The translations under genes and the position numbers were made by a program. Under the pieces are notes generated by a model. It did not search any database, was not told where the DNA came from, and saw nothing but the letters and a program-made list of their open reading frames with translations. Of a stretch of 64,000 nucleotides of DNA, positions 23,521-37,287 are shown piece by piece. The stretch is from positions 39,749,034 to 39,813,033 of the forward strand of contig NC_133169.1 in the NCBI RefSeq assembly GCF_040802235.1, in the 5' to 3' direction. The first letter of the stretch is position 1. The number at the start of each line of letters is the position of its first letter. Origin of the DNA: Manis javanica (lineage: Eukaryota; Chordata; Mammalia; Pholidota; Manidae).

Positions 23521-25876
23521 TACTTACTTACCCCTCCAATATACTCCATGTATTTTTGTTTTAAAAGTGGGAAATCTGAATACATTGAAACTGCCAAAGA
23601 AAATCACATTTTTAAAACTTTATTGATATGACTAACAATTTTTTAAAATAATCCACTTCTTCAAACCTTTCAAACTCTTGTATTGCAAAACAATATAACA
23701 ATGGTACTGTGTATATCCTAGCTAAATTGCTATCTCTTTAAAAAATTCCAGACTGTATACATGATTCAAGTAATATTTGAGCTTCCTTTTCTCTTTAAGT
23801 CACATTTCTATCTTAAAGTACAGTAATAATTAAACTTACATGAACACAATAAAGATTGTTGGAAGAATAACTTTTAAGTTTAAGTTTAAAAATTAAATAC
23901 ATAAAAATCTCTTTGATCTAATATATGATGAAACTAGAATGATTTCAATAAAAAAATAAAATAATAAAATGTAATGTATTTTCTCCATTATTTACAAAGG
24001 CACACCAAAAATTATTACAGATATCTCAATACTGTAAAAATCAAGATATATCAATTTTGTATAGCATTTAAGGGTAATTATAGAATCTATTCTGCAAAAA
24101 ATGTCGTTTTCAAAAATATGTACATGACACTTCTAGAAAATTCTACATTCAGAAGTAAGACTAAAACATTATAATTGAAAGCTCCTATCAGAAGCACTAA
24201 TAAATTAAATGAAATCACAACATCACTGCAGTTAACTTCTTTGGAACTGAAGAATTTCATTCTAAATGTACATTAAATTATACTGGTCTTATAAAAATTC
24301 AGTTATTGAAATATGTCATTCTGAAAATAATTACATTAATCGCATATCACATTTCTCATCTTTCATGTTGTCTAGGATAATGACAATGAGAAGTCAAACT
24401 GGACATGATCATCCAGATGGGGAATCTTGGAGCGTGAATGACTCAACAAAAGTGGTGGTGAGAAGAAGTATAGGCTTATGACATAAAATTCAAGCATCTC
24501 ATCCCCCCTGGAAGAAGCAGGGAGAAGGATCTAGAACTGGTGATGGACAGCAAGGCAGACATGCACTTCCTTAGACTGAGTGATAGCAGGGGATGAAAGA
24601 GAAGGCAACCTCCCTGTGTTGCAGGTAGGGTTGCCTGGACACAGATATTAAATTGAGATGATATACTCCAGAAATCAACATCACCAGTGGAAAGAATTAA
24701 AAAGACCAGGATTGCACAGAGGGTGTCAGCAAAGCTTTTCCCTGCCTAGTTTTGGAGGAGGTCATGGAGAGGCATAACCACTACTGATGAACAAGCTGGA
24801 ACAGGGAAGTGGAAGGCTCCTCTCCCTCCCTTCTCCTTAGATTGTGCCACCTTCCCACTGTAGGAGCTGATTCAAGAATACAGCCATGACAGATTAGTGT
24901 TATTGAGAACATCTGGACCCTGTAAATTCCTGAAGCCCATTAAGACCTCTGTGTACACTTTTAAGATACTGGTGGGAAGGCCCAGAGATGTATTCATTTT
25001 ACAGCCACCCAATAACAATGTATGTAAGTTCCTTTGCTTATCAAACCTGCCGCCCACCTACATGGAGTGGCCTGCCTCTTTCTTTAGTTTTTCCTTGTCC
25101 TCTGTTGAGTGGTGGTCAGTTTGAATCTCATCTGGAGAACTCCCAAGGTCGTGAACCAACATCCAGTTAGGGCTCAGAGCCAGCATTTTCTACTATGGTG
25201 TCCCTTCACCCCAGCATTACACAGTCATACTGGCTGTCATGGCAGGGCAGGGACTGCTTTTCCCCAGGTAGGTCCTGAGATGGTGATACCCGAGCATGTC
25301 TGCTGACCTCATTTAGGCAGCAAGTCCTTCTTCCAGAGACGTAGCAACACCATTTGAGAGGACTTCAAGGTGGGATGTATTCTCAGAAAAGCCCCATGCT
25401 TTAAGGAGATGATGATGTTTGAATGGACATTCAGGGTAAAGTTTTAAACTCTAAAGGATTTTGCTGACTAATAATTTCCAGATGGCATGGAAGATTTTTA
25501 ACACTTCTGAAGGAGTAGATATGGGGTAGAAAAATGAGTTTGCAGAGCTATGTGTTTATACATTTAGGGATTTACAGGAAGATTAACCAGGAGAAGCTAT
25601 GCATACAGGCAGGAGAGAGAGAGTGGTCTGTCAACAATAGTCAGGTATAATGGGCCCCCTTTCTGTATAACTCCCCAAAGGTGTGGAGAAGCATGATATC
25701 CACAGTGTGGGGATCCCTAGATCCCTGCCTTCTGAAGAGCAAAGGACACCTGTTGTTTCTTTTGGATCCCTTCTTAACTGCACATTCCACATCAGCAAAT
25801 TCTCTTGGCTCCAATTTCAAAAAGTATATAGAACCTGACATTAAAAGAACACTTTCCACTGCTACAAACATTTAAA
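23521..25876. other. Unrecognised sequence, possible old LTR
   Basis: 23521-24360 is very AT-rich with nothing recognisable. 24380-25180 is more balanced and contains CCACCCAATAACAATG-type and GTAAGTTCCTTTGCTTATC words that resemble the end of an old LTR, but I cannot name a family. 25180-25876 shows no clear feature. Confidence 0.35.
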
Positions 25877-26655
25877 ACTGAAGGTGAGGATGTGAGAAAA
25901 AGGGAACATTTCTACACTGTTGGTGGGAATATGAATTGGTGCAATCACTATGGAGGTTCTTTGAAAAATTAAAGATAGAAATACCATATGACTGAGTAAC
26001 TACACTTCTCGGAATTTACACAAAGAGAGCAAGATCTCAGATTCACAAAGACATAGGCACCCCTATATTTATTGCAGCATTATATACAATAGCCAAAATA
26101 GGGAAGCAACCTAAGTGCCCATCAGTAGATGAATGGATAAAGAAGATGTGGTACATATACACAATGGGATACTATTCAGCCATGAGAAGAAAACAAATAC
26201 TATTGTTTGCAACACCATGGATGGAGCTAGAGGGTATTATGCTCAGTGAAATAAGCCAGGTGGAGAAAGACAAGTACCAAATAAATGATTTTCCTCATTT
26301 GTGGATTATAACAACAAAGCAAAACTGAAGGAACAAAACAGCAGCAGACCCACAGACTTCAAGAAGGAACTAGTGGTTACCAATGGGGAGGGGAGGGGAG
26401 GTTGGGTGGGGAGGGAGGTAGAAGAGGATTGAGGGGTATTATGATTAGTACACATGGTGTGTGGAGAGGTCACAGGGAAGACAGTGTAGCACAGAGAAGA
26501 CAAGTAGTGACGCTGTGGCATCTTACTACAGTGATGGACACTGACTTCAATGGGGTATGGGGGATTTGATAATATGGGTGAATGTACTAACCACAGTGTT
26601 TTTCATGTGAAACCTTCATAAAAGTGTATATTAATGTTAACTTAATTTTAAAAAT
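25877..26655 (+). mobile_element. Old plus-strand L1 3' fragment
   Basis: Starts with GGTGAGGATGTGAGAAAAAGGG, runs through the ORF2 C-terminus (GTTGGTGGGAATATGAATTGG; AAGAAGATGTGGTACATATAC at about 26140) and ends in the 3'UTR near an A-rich stretch at 26645. 5'-truncated and too diverged to code. Confidence 0.85.
26385..26417 (+). other. G-rich tract able to form a quadruplex
   Basis: Repeated GGGGA/GGGG runs in the L1 3'UTR sense strand. A G-rich polypurine tract is a normal feature of mammalian L1 3'UTRs; copy E has a weaker one near 48705-48740. Confidence 0.6.
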
Positions 26656-26889
26656 GTGTTACACACTAAAAAACCCCACTAAGCACATTGCATAGAATTT
26701 CAGGAAAGTGTACAGCATATAAATAACAAGAGATTATAAAATGGAATGATAACTTTCAGTCTAACAAGAGGTCTAGTATCAAGGTTTCTGCCCACCTAGT
26801 ACTGATCACTCCTGGAGAATTTGGCAGACAACATCTCAACCAAGTGGTCAAAATTAGCATCAATAGCAGTGAAATTGTTAAAGTGTGTC

Positions 26890-28515
26890 TCCTTTTGTTG
26901 TTTCATTATTTTTCCCTAGATTTATTTAGGTACTATTGAAACAAAACATAAGTAGACTTAAAGCATACATTGTTATAATTAGACACAAATGTATTGAAAA
27001 ATTGTTCCTAATGTAAGGTTAGTTAACACCTTTAACCCCTCACATAACTATGATTTGTGTGTGTGTAGTGATAATATGACCTACTTTCTTAATAACTCCC
27101 AAGTATATACACAGTATTGTTAATTATAGTCATGATGCTGTACATTGGATAAACAGCTTTTATTTGTCTTACAACTGGGAATTTTTTCCATTTGACCAAC
27201 TACTTCAAATTTCTCCCTCATCCAAGACCCAGCAATCAATATTTGATGCTCTATTTCTCCAAGTTCAGCTTCTTTAGACTCCTCATATAAATAAAAACAT
27301 AGAGTGTTATTATTTGTATGTCTCACTTATTTCACTCAGTATAATGCCTCCAAGGTCTATCCAAATTATTGAGAAAGGCAAAATTTCCTTTTATAGAACC
27401 GCATAATATTTCATTATATATATATATATATATGTATATAAAGTCACAATTTTTCCATTATTCATTGAAGGACACTTAGGATTTCCACATCCAGATGTTT
27501 CCACATCTTTCTTGGTTATGGGTGTAGCACTGAAATGAATATAATATTTGCATTTCTTTCAGATATATAAGCAGAAGTGGGATTGATGAATCGTATGGTA
27601 GTTTTATTTTTTGAGTGACGTCCACACTGTCTTACACACTGGCTGTGCCAATTTACATTCCCATCAAGGGCTCCCTTTTCTCCACACATCCTTGCCAACA
27701 CTTAGTGTCTAGTTTTATTGGTAATAGCCCTCTAACAGATCATAAAGTGATACCTCATTTTACTTGTATATTGTTCTGGATATCTATTTTTAAACTATAT
27801 TTTGTTTATTCGTTTTGGCTTAGTTTTTGCTATTACATTGTATGTATGTATTTTGGGTATTAATTCCGTGTCAAGTAGATAATCTGCAAATGCTTTTTCC
27901 CATTCCATGCATTCCTCTTTGTCTTACTCTTTCTCTGCTCTGCAGAAGCACTGTAGTTCAGGGTAGTCCTACTTGTTTATTTTTGCCTTGATGCTTATGC
28001 TTTTGGTGTCATATCCAAAAATCTTTGCCACGGCCAATGTCAGGGCGGCTCTTGGGTCTGGTTTCTAGGAATGTTATGGTACCAGATCTTATGTGTAAGT
28101 CTTTAATCCATTTTGAGTTAGTTTTTGTGATTGGTGTAAGATCGGGGACCATTGTATTTTTATTCATGTAGTTATCCACTTTCCCCACTACTGCTAATTG
28201 AAGAGGATATCATTTCTCATTTCATCTTCTCTGCTCCCTCAGTGAATATTACTTGCAATTATATAAGTGTACTAATTTCTGGGTAGCCAGCATATTCCAT
28301 TGATCTATGTATCTATTTTTATGCCAGTACTATACTATTTTGATTACTGTGGTTTTATAATAATGGTTGAAATGAGAGAATGAGAGCTTCGAACTTTGTC
28401 CCTCTTTTCAAGGCTGCTTTTGCTAGTTAGAGTATTTTTTTATTTCATACTAATTTATGATAGTTTCTATTTCTGCAAAAAATGGCACTATAATTTTGAT
28501 AGGGATTAAATACAA
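26890..28515 (-). mobile_element. Old minus-strand L1 3' fragment
   Basis: Diverged L1 3' end. Recognisable words include TTCACTCAGTATAATGCC, CATTATTCATTGAAGGACACTTAGG, CAATTTACATTCCCATCA and ATTTTGATAGGGATTAAAT, all in the order expected for minus-strand ORF2 C-terminus. A (TA)n run at 27415-27437 lies inside it. No coding capacity. Confidence 0.8.
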
Positions 28516-31100
28516 TCTATACATGGTTTAGTGTAGTATAGTGTAGTAACAACAGCAATTCTTATAATCTGTGGACGTATTTCCTTTCCATGCATTTGCA
28601 TCCAGTCCTCCTCCCAATCTACTTTCTCACAGTCTACACTTATCAGTGATCAAGGTAAAGTATAACATGACATGTTTCTTTCCTACACAAAACCACCTGA
28701 GTCTTTCCTCTCACTGACAGTAAAAATTAACAACTTCACATGAGGTGCAGTACTCCTGATCAGGAAGTCTGTTTGGTTCACTCATATTCCAGTCTCTTGC
28801 TTCCCTGCTCCCTCGGAGATGCAGTAGATCCCCAAGCTCACCTGTCACACCTCCGCTTGTGCTCTTAACTGACCTGCTGTTTGTGGCCCTCCCTTTGTGA
28901 CTGCACTGTATTCTCTTTCTCCAGTCTCTCTCCAAGGCCTCCATCTCTGGGCGAGAGGCAGTGCATTCACGCTCACCTTTGGACTTTGACTCACTGCATT
29001 GCTTTTAATGACGTACTGACATCTGATCCACAGTAGGCACTCAATAAATGACCGAAACATTGGATGCTAGATTAACTGGAGTCCTGTCACAGATATGTAA
29101 ACCACTAACAAAGTTAAAATATGGCACACTGATTGCACTAATAACTGAGTGAGATTTAGTATAGGCTGATACTGACTAAGCAAGTTAATGGAGAAAACAA
29201 TAACACTATATTCCCTTTGGAATAAAACGGCTTGATAAATTACAACTCTTGGACTATGGATACACAAACAAGAGATCAGCAGGAAAGGTAAAAAGGTCAA
29301 GCTCTTCAGGTCTCCTGTTTTTTTTGACTTAGTTATTGATGAAGCCAGAGTTAACAATCATATGACTTTTCAGAGGAATCAACATAGGTAATTATCTCTA
29401 CTGAATTGAGATGTGTATCCTTCTGTCCTTGTGATGGCACTAAATTTCACTTGAAAAAAGCTTAAGTAGACAACTGGAACTTTTATGTACCAGGATTTGG
29501 AGGTATACTATTAAATAATTTTTTGGGAAAATCATTTTAAATTTTCAGTATTCTAGATTTAAATTTTCATTTTATATTTGAGAAAAAATAACAGTTGGTA
29601 AAATATTCATTTTACAAGAGGGAAAACTAAAAAAATATCTAGAGGGATCAATTTATTCTGTGATACACAAATTGTTCAATTAACAACATTAGTTTTTTTG
29701 AGGTGAGTTTCAGTGGGAGAAAATACTATTTTTCTTAAATTTAAGGTGCTCCACTGATTATGATTTTTAGTGGTTTTGTTACAGTATAACATTCATATCT
29801 GTTAGTGCTGAATTTAGTATTTAGAACACTAAGGTGAAAGTATATAAAATGTGCAATGAAATAACAATTAATGAGAATTAGACAGTAAATAATGAAGAGC
29901 CTCAAGATGAAACTAAAAATGAAATAATATTGAGTCTTCAAAAAAGGCGTGTTCTATTTTTCAACCCCTAAAATATTAATGACATATATGAGTCAGATAG
30001 TATCTTCAAGGACTCTATGAAGCACTATTTCTTAATCATTTAATATTTCACAGTAGAAGTGACAGACAGATATGGAAATCTTTTTATCAAGATAAACACC
30101 TGGGTTTTTCTTAGTCTGTCACTGAGAGGCTGCTACTGATCTTGTAAAATGAAGAATCACAATATTTTAACAGGGTCATCAGCATATGTATATCAAATCT
30201 AATTTCATTATGAACATGTATTTTAAGTCACCCTCAAATTTTTACATCTTTGACTGGATTACATTCTAAACTTTATTTTGTTTTCATTAAAACACGTGGA
30301 ATTTTTTCCACTAAAATATTAAAATCTCTTTACATTATTACTTTACCAAACCTAACAACCAATATTTGCTGAAGAGCTTCACATTGTCCATCACCATAGA
30401 GAAAAGTGGAGCATAATATTTAAGAGAATTAGAATAAGAAGAGTGTGTGAGATAGAATACTGTACAGTAAAGGCTTAATATTTTCCCACATTTGCATGAA
30501 GGTTGATGAACAAAATCTGTACAAACTGAAGGTATCAATGTGTCACTGTGAAAAGAGGAAAATTACACTTGACAGACCAAGACTGAATTTAGCCCCAGTT
30601 ATATATGGTCCCTTTTCCCCCACCACATTTTTGCATTAATCTTATGTTAAGGATAAAAAGAGACAGGAAAATAGATGGGAATAGGTGAACGTGGAAAATA
30701 TCATACTTGCAAGTTCACGTATTGTGGGACTGGAAGTTCAGACATAATGAAAAAGAAAAAAATTATGGAGAAACACTAACTTATTAGATATGAGGAAAAA
30801 GTTAGATAAAATGGGAAATAATAAGGGGAAGTGATAAATTGATGAATATGAGGCCAACAATCTTAGGTCATGCCCTGTAGGATTTGATACCTAAGGTAAT
30901 CAGGATATGTGTCATATAGAACTGTAATGCATATATGCATAAAATTACCTACTTTTATGATAAATAATTTGAGTATTATGAATGAGAAAAATGCAGTTAG
31001 ATCTATCTCTATATTAAAGTGTTAAATGTAAGAACATCTACAGATTGAGTATTTTGAAGAGAGAATGTAGGTTAAATAGTTTATAGGATTGAGAAAGGTC
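28516..31100. other. Unrecognised sequence; possible ancient L2/MIR end
   Basis: No long frame. About 29020-29060 carries CACAGTAGGCACTCAATAAATG, the usual 3' end of L2/MIR-class repeats on the plus strand. 29070-31100 is AT-rich with nothing I recognise. Confidence 0.4.
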
Positions 31101-31108
31101 TGTAATTC
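31101..31108 (+). repeat. Target-site duplication, left, of chimeric L1 copy D
   Basis: TGTAATTC immediately before the poly-T tract, repeated at 39221-39228 immediately after the L1 5' end. The right copy continues as ATTTTTTTAAAG, which on the L1 sense strand gives a TT/AAAA-type nick site as expected for L1 endonuclease. Confidence 0.8.
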
Positions 31109-31122
31109 TTTTTTTTTTTTTT

Positions 31123-32938
31123 GAGAGGGTATCACTCATATTTATTGATCAAATGGTTGTTAAATTAACAACAATAAAATCCTGTATAGTGGGGTCAATG
31201 CTCAATGCACAAACATTAATCCATCTCAGGCCTAATTCTCATCAGTCTCCAATCTTCTGAAGCATAACGAACAAGTTCTTACATGGTGAACGAATTCTTA
31301 CATAGTGAATAAGTTCTTACATGGTGAACAGTACAAGGGCATTCATCACAGAAACTTTCGGTTTTGATCACGCATTATGAACTATAAACAATCAGGTCAA
31401 ATATGTATATTTGTTTGATATTTATACTTGATTTATATGTGGATCCCACATTTCTCCCTTTATTATTATTATTTTTATTTTTAATAAAATGCTGAAGTGG
31501 TAGGTAGATGCAAGATAAAGGTAGAAAACATAGTTTAGTGCTGTAAGAGGGCAAATGTAGATGATCAGGTGTGTGCTATTGAGTATTAATCCAAGCTAGA
31601 CAAGGGCAGCAAAACATCCACGGCTGCAGAAGATTTCTCTCAAAGCAGGGGGGGTGAGGTTCTGAGCCTCACCTCTGTTGATCCCCAATTTCTCACCTGA
31701 TGGCCCCCCTGTGACTGTGCCTGTCTTAGGTTGTTCCTCCCTTGAGGAATCTTACCTGTCTCTGGCTAACCAGTCATCTTCCGGGACCATACAGTGAAAT
31801 GTAAAGTTGGTAAGTGAGAGAGAAGCCATATTGTTTAAAAAGGTTAGCTTTTTACTTCTTTGCAGATTTATGCCCTGTGGCTTCTATGCCCAGCACTTGT
31901 CTCGAGGTATCTTTACCACCTGGAGGAATTATGATACTCGGTAAATTCGATATGAGGCACGAATTCTATTTAAGGGTTGTAATTAGGAAGGAAGAAGAAA
32001 AGCTATAGAGGTAGCATATGGAAGAAAACATGGGAGGATTGATTATTTCTTTGACATATCTTCTTGTAGAGTACCTTAAGTATGTCTAGGTTTTAAACTA
32101 CTAACTAATTTGCACACTCATATTAACATAATAGGAATACGGTGACATAAACAAAGCAAATCTATAATTACCATCAATCTCCAGTGAAGCCAAGAAAACC
32201 ATTTAGGCACCCTAGGCATTTGTGAAAATTTGTCTATGATATGGTGGATATTGTCCAACTGTACTTGAACAGTCTGAGAGAAATCAGACAAATTAAAGCA
32301 GCCCATTTCTGGGATCTGTTCACATCCCATATGTTCTTTTAACTGTAGATAGTCTATAGTCATAAGATTTTGGAGTGCTACAACTTGCACCCCTCCCAAC
32401 TCCTGGTTGAGTTCCAACAGTGCAGATCTGGTCAAATTCGTTGTCTCACTGTATGCACATGCCAGCCTAGACATCTCCCTCCTCATTCCAATGGCAAGTC
32501 CAGGAAACGGTGGGGTGGATGCAGCCACAACCGCAGCATCCCTGTGGAGACTTTTTGTTGATCATCCTCCTGGCACAAGTCCTCCAGAGAGTGCTGATGC
32601 AGGAAGCTCCTCCTCATATCGTATCTTAGTTCATTTTCTGGGTATCCAAGCTAGGCCTTGATCTTCTGCATAGAAACAAACAGACCCTTTGGCCACACTT
32701 TGACATGCCCTCTATACCACTGTGCAGAACTCATTGGAGGTCAGCACACAGGAACTGCTTTTTTTTTTTTTATTGAGAGAAAGGAATATTATCAGAAAAG
32801 AGTACATCTATAGCTGATCATCTGACACCCTTTAAGTGCTCAACATTAAGGATATTTAAAGCATGCGTTGATCTTTGATTTACCAATAGTTTTATCCTAT
32901 CAAGGAGTAATCACCCTCTTCGTTCTTTCTTTTTTTTT
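31123..32938 (-). mobile_element. ERV-like module transduced 3' of L1 (copy D)
   Basis: Non-L1 sequence between the L1 3' end and the terminal poly(A). 31123-32640 matches copy B 3103-4631. 32641-32938 is unique to D and includes the segment that appears spliced out in B. It carries the envelope-like frame 32118-32528. The A-run at 32760-32771 could mark an additional transduction step. Confidence 0.75.
32118..32528 (-). pseudogene. Retroviral envelope transmembrane-subunit-like remnant (copy D)
   Basis: A 136-codon open frame, homologous to 4061-4468. It shows an N-terminal PPFPGLAIG stretch that may correspond to the start of a TM subunit, a Thr-Asn-Leu-Thr sequon, a Leu-rich helix, a Cys pair in the loop ahead of FNLSD (7 residues apart, where many retroviral TM subunits have a C-x6-CC motif), a Trp-rich WFSWLHW segment and a hydrophobic tail. 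It is only a fragment; no surface subunit precedes it. That it stays open in two copies may reflect young age rather than selection. Confidence 0.6.
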
Positions 32939-33205
32939 AATCTTTAATCTACACTTACATGAAGAATACTATGTTTACTATGCTCTCCCCTATATCAGGT
33001 CCACCCTAATAACCACATTACGGTTACTGTCCATCAGCTTAGCAAAATGTTGTAGAATCACTACTTGTCCTATCTGTGGTGTGCAGCCCATCCTCCCCTT
33101 TCTCCCTCCCCTCCCATGCATGCTAATCTTAATACCCCCCTTCTTCTTCCCCCACCTTATCCCTCCCTGCCCCCCCATCCTCCACAGTTCCTTTCCCTTT
33201 GGTAC
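32638..33205 (-). other. Candidate intron spanning L1 3'UTR and ERV-like module
   Basis: On the sense (minus) strand the block starts GTACCAAAGG after an exon-like CAG and ends GGATACCCAG. Copy B lacks exactly this 568-bp block, with the flanks joined at 4631. GT-AG ends fit splicing. A 3-bp CTG at both ends also allows a microhomology deletion, so splicing is inferred, not proved. Confidence 0.55.
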
Positions 33206-33280
33206 CTGTTAGTCCATTTTTGGGTTCTGTAATTCTGCTGCTGTTTTGTTCCTTCAGTTTTTCCTTTGTTCTTGTAGTGC

Positions 33281-36200
33281 TCACATGAATGAAATCATTT
33301 GGTATTTCTCTTTCTCCGCTTGGCTTATTTCACTGAGCATAATACTCTCCAGCTCCATCCATGAGGCTGCAAATGGTTGGATTTTTCCACTTCTTATGGC
33401 TGAGTAGTATTCCATTGTGTACATGTACCACATCTTCTTTATCCATTCATCTACCGATGGACATTTAGGTTGCTTCCAATTCTTGGCTATTGTAAATAGT
33501 GCTGTGATAAACATAGGGGTGCATCTGTCTTTCTCAAACTTGATTGCTGCGTTCTTAAGGTAAATTCCTAGGAGTGGAATTCCTGGGTCAAATGGTAGGT
33601 CTGTTTTGAGCATTTTGGTGAACCTCCATACTGCTTTCCACAATGGTTGAACTAATTTACATTCCCACCAGCAGTGTAGGAGGGTTCCCCTTTCTCCACA
33701 GCCTCGCCAACATTTGTTGTTGTTTGTCTTTTGGATGGGAGCTATCCTTACTGGTGTGAGATGATACCTCATTGTAGTTTTAATTTGCATTTCTCTGATA
33801 ATTAGTGATGTGGAGCATCTTTTCATGTGTCTGTAGGCCATCTGTATTTTTTTTTTAGAGAACTGTCTGTTCAGTTCCTCTGCCCATTTTTTAACTGGGT
33901 TATTTGTTTTTTGTTTGTTGAGGCGTGTGAGCTCTTTATATATTCTGGGTGTCAAGCCTTTATCGGATCTGTCATTTTCAAATATATTCTCCCATACTGT
34001 AGGGTTCCTTTTTGTTCTATTGATGGTGTCTTTCGCTGTACAGAAGCTTTTCAGCTTAATGTAGTCCCACTTGCTCATTTTTGCTGTTGTTTTCCTTGCC
34101 CGGGGAGATATGTTTAAGAAGAGGTCACTCATGTTTATGTCTAAGAGGTTTTTGCCAATGTTTTTCCAAGAGTTTAATGGTTTCATGACTTACATTCAGG
34201 TATTTGATCCATCTTGATTTTACCTTTGTATATGGGGTTAGACAATGGTCCAGTTTCATTCTCCTACATGTAGCTGTCCAGTTTTGCCAGCACCATCTGT
34301 TGAAGAGACTGTCACTTTGCCATTGTATGTCCATGGCTCCTTTATCAAATATTAATTGACCATATATGTTTGGGTTAATTTCTGGAGTCTCTAATCTGTT
34401 CCACTGGTCTGTGGCTCTGTTCTTATGCCAGTACCAAATTGTCTTGATTACTATGGCTTTGTAGTAGAGCTTGAAGTTGGGGAGTGAGATCCCCCCTACT
34501 TTATTCTTCTTTTTCAGGATTACTTTGGCTATTCGGGGTCTTTGGTATTTCCATATGAATTTTTGAATTATATGTTTCAATTCATTGAAGAATGTTGCTG
34601 GTAATTTGATAGGGATTGCATCAAATCCGTATATTGCTATGGGAAGGATGGCCATTTTGACAATATTAATTCTTTCTAGCCATGAGCAGGGGATGAGTTT
34701 CCATTTGTTAGTGTCCCCTTTAATTTCTCTTAAGAGTGACTTGTAGTTGTCAGAGTATAAGTCTTTCAGTTCTTTGGTTAGGTTTATTCCTAGGTATTTT
34801 ATTCTTTTTGATGCAATGGTGAATGGAATTATTTTCCTGATTTCTCTTTCTATTGGTTCATTGTTAGTGTATAGGAAAGATACAGATTTCTGTGTGTTAA
34901 TTTTGTATCCTGCAACTTTGCTGTATTCCGATATCAGTTCTAGTAGTTTTGGAGTGGAGTCTTTAGAGTTTTTTATGTACAGTGTCATATCATCTGCAAA
35001 TAGTGACAGTTTAACTTCTTCTTTACCAATCTGGATTCCTTTTATTTCTTTGTTTTGTCTAATTGCTGTGGCTAGGACCTCCAGTACTAAGTTAAATAAC
35101 AGTGGGGAGACTGGGCATCCCTGTCTGGTTCCCGATCTCAGGGGAAATGCTTTCAGCTTCTCGCTGTTCAGTATAATGCTGGCTGTGGGTTTATCATATA
35201 TGGCCTTTATTATGTTGAGGTACTTGCCCTCTATTCCCATTTTGCTGAGAGTTTTTATCATGAATGGATGTTGAATTTTGTCAAATGCTTTTTCAGCATC
35301 TATGGAGATGATCATGTGGTTTTTGTCTTTCTTTTTGTTGATGTGGTGGATGATGTTGATGGATTTTCGAATGTTGTACCATCCTTGCATCCCTGGGATG
35401 AACCCCACTTGGTCATGGTGTATGATCCTTTTGATATACTGTTGAATTCTGTTTGCTAATATTTTATTGAGTATTTTTGCATCTACATTCATCAGGGATA
35501 TTGTTCTGTAATTTTCTTTTTTGTTGGGCTCTTTGCCTGGTTTTGGTATTAGGGTGATGTTGGCTTCATAGAATGAGTTTGGGAGTATTCTCTCTTCTTC
35601 CATTTTTTGGAACACTTTAAGGGGAATGCGTATTATGTCTTCTCTGTGTGTCTGACAAAATTCTGAGGTAAATCCGTCCGGCCCCGGGGTTTTGTTCTTG
35701 GGTATTTTTTTGATTACAGTTTCAATTTCTTTGCTCGTAATTGGTTTGTTTAACTTTTGTGTTTCTTCCTTGGTCAGTCTTGGGAGGTTGTATTTTTCTA
35801 GGAAGTTGTTCATTTCTTCTAGGTTTTCCAGCTTGTTGGCCTATAGGTTTTCATAGTAGTCTTTAATAATTCTTTGTATTTCTGTGGGGTCTGTTGTGAT
35901 TTTTCCATTCTCATTTCTGATTATGTTGATATGTGCTGATTCTCTTTTTCTCTTAAGAAGTTTGGCTGGAAGCTTATCTATGTTGTTTATTTTCTCAAAG
36001 AACCAGCTCTTAGTTTCGTTGATTTTTGCTATTGTTTTATCCTTCTCAATTTTGTTTATTTCTTCTCTGTTCTTTATTATGTCCCTCCTTCTGCTGACTT
36101 TAGGACTCATTTGTTCTTCTTTTTCCAGTTTCTATAATTGTGTTGTTAGACTATTGATTTGGGATTGTTCTTCCTTCTTCAAGTGTGCCTGAATTGCTAT

Positions 36201-37092
36201 ATACTTTGCTCTTAAGACTGCTTTCGCTGTTACCCACAGAATTTGGGGCTTAGTGTTGTTGTTGTCATTTGTTTCTATATATTCCTTGATCTCTATTTTG
36301 ATTTGTTCATTGATCCATTGATTATTTAGTAGCATGTTGTTAAGCCTCCAGGTGTTTGTGAGCCTTTTTGTTTTCTTTGTAGAATTTATTTCTAGTTTTA
36401 TTCCTTTGTGGTCTGAAAAATTGGTTGGTAGAATTTCAATATTTTGGAATTTACTGAGGTTCTTTTTGTGAGCTAGTATGTGGTGTATTCTGGAGAATGT
36501 TCCATGTGCACTTGAGAAGAATGTATATCCTGTTGCTTTTGAATGTAGAGTTCTATAGATGTCTATTAGGTCCATCTGTTCTAGTGTGCTGTTCGGTGCC
36601 TCTGTGTCCTTACTTATTTTCTGCCCAGTGGATCTATCCTTTGGGGTGAGTGGTGTGTTGAAGTCTCCTACAATGAATGCATTGCAGTCTATTTCCCTCT
36701 TTAGTTCTGTTAGTATTTGCTTCACTTATGCTGGTGCTCTTGTATTGGGTGCATATATATTTAGAATGGTTATATCCTCTTGTTGGACTGAGCCCTTTAT
36801 CATTATGTCGTATCCTTCTTTATCTATTGTTACTTTCTTTGTTTTGAAGTCTATTTTGTCTGATATTAGTACTGCAACACTTGCTTTCTTCTCACTGTTG
36901 TTTGCCTGATGTATGTTTTTCCATCCCTTGACTTTTAGTCTATGCTTGTCTTTGGGTTTGAGGTGAGTTTCTTGTAAGCAGCATATAGATGGTTCTTGCT
37001 TTTTTATCCATTCTATTACTCTGTCTTTTGATTGGTGCATTAAGTCCATTTACATTTAGGGTGACTATTGAGACATATGTACTTATTGCCAT
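33281..37092 (-). pseudogene. L1 ORF2, copy D, best preserved RT
   Basis: The start ATG is the complement of 37090-37092 and the stop is at 33281-33283. The RT region lies in one 562-codon frame (34125-35813) with SIDAEKAFD (motif A) and FADD (near 35000); the C-terminal 301 codons (33281-34186), including C-x3-C-x7-H-x4-C, are also open. Breaks: 2-bp deletion near 37022, in-frame TAA at 36726-36728 in the endonuclease, a frame change near 36120, in-frame TAG at about 35841, and a frameshift near 34150. So the catalytic RT core is intact but the protein is not. Confidence 0.93.
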
Positions 37093-37287
37093 TGCAGGCT
37101 TTAGATTCGTGGTTACCAAAGGTTCAAGGTTAGCTTCTTTAGTATCTTACTGCCTAACTTACCTCGCTTATTGAGCTCTTATATACACTGTCTGGAGATT
37201 CTTTTCTTCTCTCCCTTCTTATTGCTCCTCCTCCATTCTTCATGTGTTGTGTGTTTTATTCTGTGCTCTTTTTAGGAGTGCTCCCAT

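Noticed and set aside
27412..27437. (TA)n run as a regulatory or origin element
   Set aside because: Simple microsatellite inside an old L1 fragment.
31814..32008. 64-codon plus-strand frame, also at 3799-3993
   Set aside because: Antisense to the noncoding end of the ERV-like module, short, with no recognisable domain; similarity between copies follows from module homology.
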